Assembly (NCBI GenBank): GCA_002704185.1
Contig: PAFP01000036.1
Location: forward strand, 1 to 7,837
Reading direction: 5' to 3'
Length of the DNA: 7,837 nt
DNA from: Candidatus Pelagibacter sp.
GTDB taxonomy: Bacteria; Pseudomonadota; Alphaproteobacteria; Pelagibacterales; Pelagibacteraceae
The translations under genes and the position numbers were made by a program. Shown in pieces: positions 7,416 to 7,837 of this stretch; the first letter of the stretch is position 1, and the number at the start of each line of letters is the position of its first letter. Under the pieces are notes generated by a model. The model worked only from the letters and a program-made list of their open reading frames with translations, made no database searches and was not told the origin of the DNA.

Positions 7416-7837
7416 TTTTCAATTAATAAAAGTTTTAAACATGCCATTCTAACTGCCACTCCCATCTCAACTTGTTCGATAATAATACTTCTGTTAATAT
7501 CGTCAGCTAAATTTGTATCAATTTCAATTCCCCTGTTCATTGGTCCAGGATGCATTATTAAGGCATCGCTTTTTGCTTTTTTAATTTTTTTATAATCAAG
7601 CGCAAAGAATTCGTAATATTCTCTAGTAGATGGAACGTAAGATCCATCCATTCTTTCTGTTTGCATTCTTAGCATCATAATTATATCTGCGTTTTTTAAA
7701 CCTTCTTCCATGTTTGTAAAAGATTGTACTCCAAGTTTTTCAATATTACTCGGCATTAATGTTGATGGACCGATTACTCTTACTTCTGCGCCAAGCATAT
7801 TTAATAAATATATATTTGATCTTGCAACACGTGAATG
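7412..7837 (-). CDS. pyrB: Aspartate carbamoyltransferase catalytic subunit (N-terminus beyond window edge)
   Basis: PyrB condenses carbamoyl phosphate with aspartate to give carbamoyl-aspartate in de novo pyrimidine synthesis. The reading frame is open to the right edge, and only the C-terminal 141 residues are visible. They begin with HSRVARSN (visible residues 1-8), a hallmark of the aspartate-binding half. [15 protein letters not shown] (15-29), LRMQTERM (56-63) and [12 protein letters not shown] (95-106), all strongly conserved in aspartate rather than ornithine carbamoyltransferases, follow. The C-terminal [12 protein letters not shown] (123-134) is also typical. The carbamoyl-phosphate STRT region lies outside the window. 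An internal ATG at 7798 is not the start, because HSRVARSN lies upstream of it. The stop overlaps the pyrC ATG by four bases, linking it to the pseudo-dihydroorotase. There is no regulatory pyrI here. Confidence 0.95.
   Translation of the reverse strand, partial: HSRVARSNIYLLNMLGAEVRVIGPSTLMPSNIEKLGVQSFTNMEEGLKNADIIMMLRMQTERMDGSYVPSTREYYEFFALDYKKIKKAKSDALIMHPGPMNRGIEIDTNLADDINRSIIIEQVEMGVAVRMACLKLLLIEK

Noticed and set aside
7356..7595. Plus-strand 79-residue reading frame across the pyrC/pyrB junction
   Set aside because: It is antisense to the conserved C-terminus of PyrB and has no family resemblance.

Overview
The window is a gene-dense, strongly AT-rich stretch of a bacterial chromosome. 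It looks like a streamlined marine alphaproteobacterium, most probably SAR11 (Pelagibacterales) or a close relative. The reasons are the low GC, the almost complete lack of intergenic DNA with stop/start overlaps of 1-4 bases, and the gene order pyrB-pyrC-plsY-...-topA, which I recall as a typical alphaproteobacterial block. Taxonomy is inferred from these signs only; there is no rRNA or other marker here.

Layout: the left part is on the plus strand and holds the end of clpS (N-degron adaptor) and a complete clpA (Clp ATPase), joined by a one-base TAATG overlap. The rest is on the minus strand and, in transcription order from the right edge, reads pyrB (aspartate carbamoyltransferase, N-terminus outside the window), pyrC (dihydroorotase-like), plsY (glycerol-3-phosphate acyltransferase), topA (DNA topoisomerase I) and ridA (RidA/YjgF family). 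pyrB/pyrC and pyrC/plsY overlap by ATGA. A 73-base gap separates plsY from topA, and topA and ridA are 5 bases apart. The two gene clusters converge, and the clpA and ridA stop regions overlap by 8 bases. There is no stretch over 300 bases without a gene.

How the genes work together: ClpS delivers N-degron substrates to ClpA, which unfolds them for ClpP (not in the window). PyrB makes carbamoyl-aspartate for pyrimidine synthesis. The adjacent dihydroorotase homologue has lost its metal-binding histidines and is best read as a non-catalytic partner of PyrB, so an active dihydroorotase should exist elsewhere in the genome. PlsY starts phospholipid synthesis and TopA relaxes negative supercoils; both seem to sit here for historical reasons rather than a shared pathway.

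I found no mobile element, CRISPR array, RNA gene, defence system or new multi-gene system. The points worth a second look are the catalytically degenerate dihydroorotase, the absence of dprA between plsY and topA, and an A-rich slippery tail of topA that would fuse TopA to RidA after a -1 shift.
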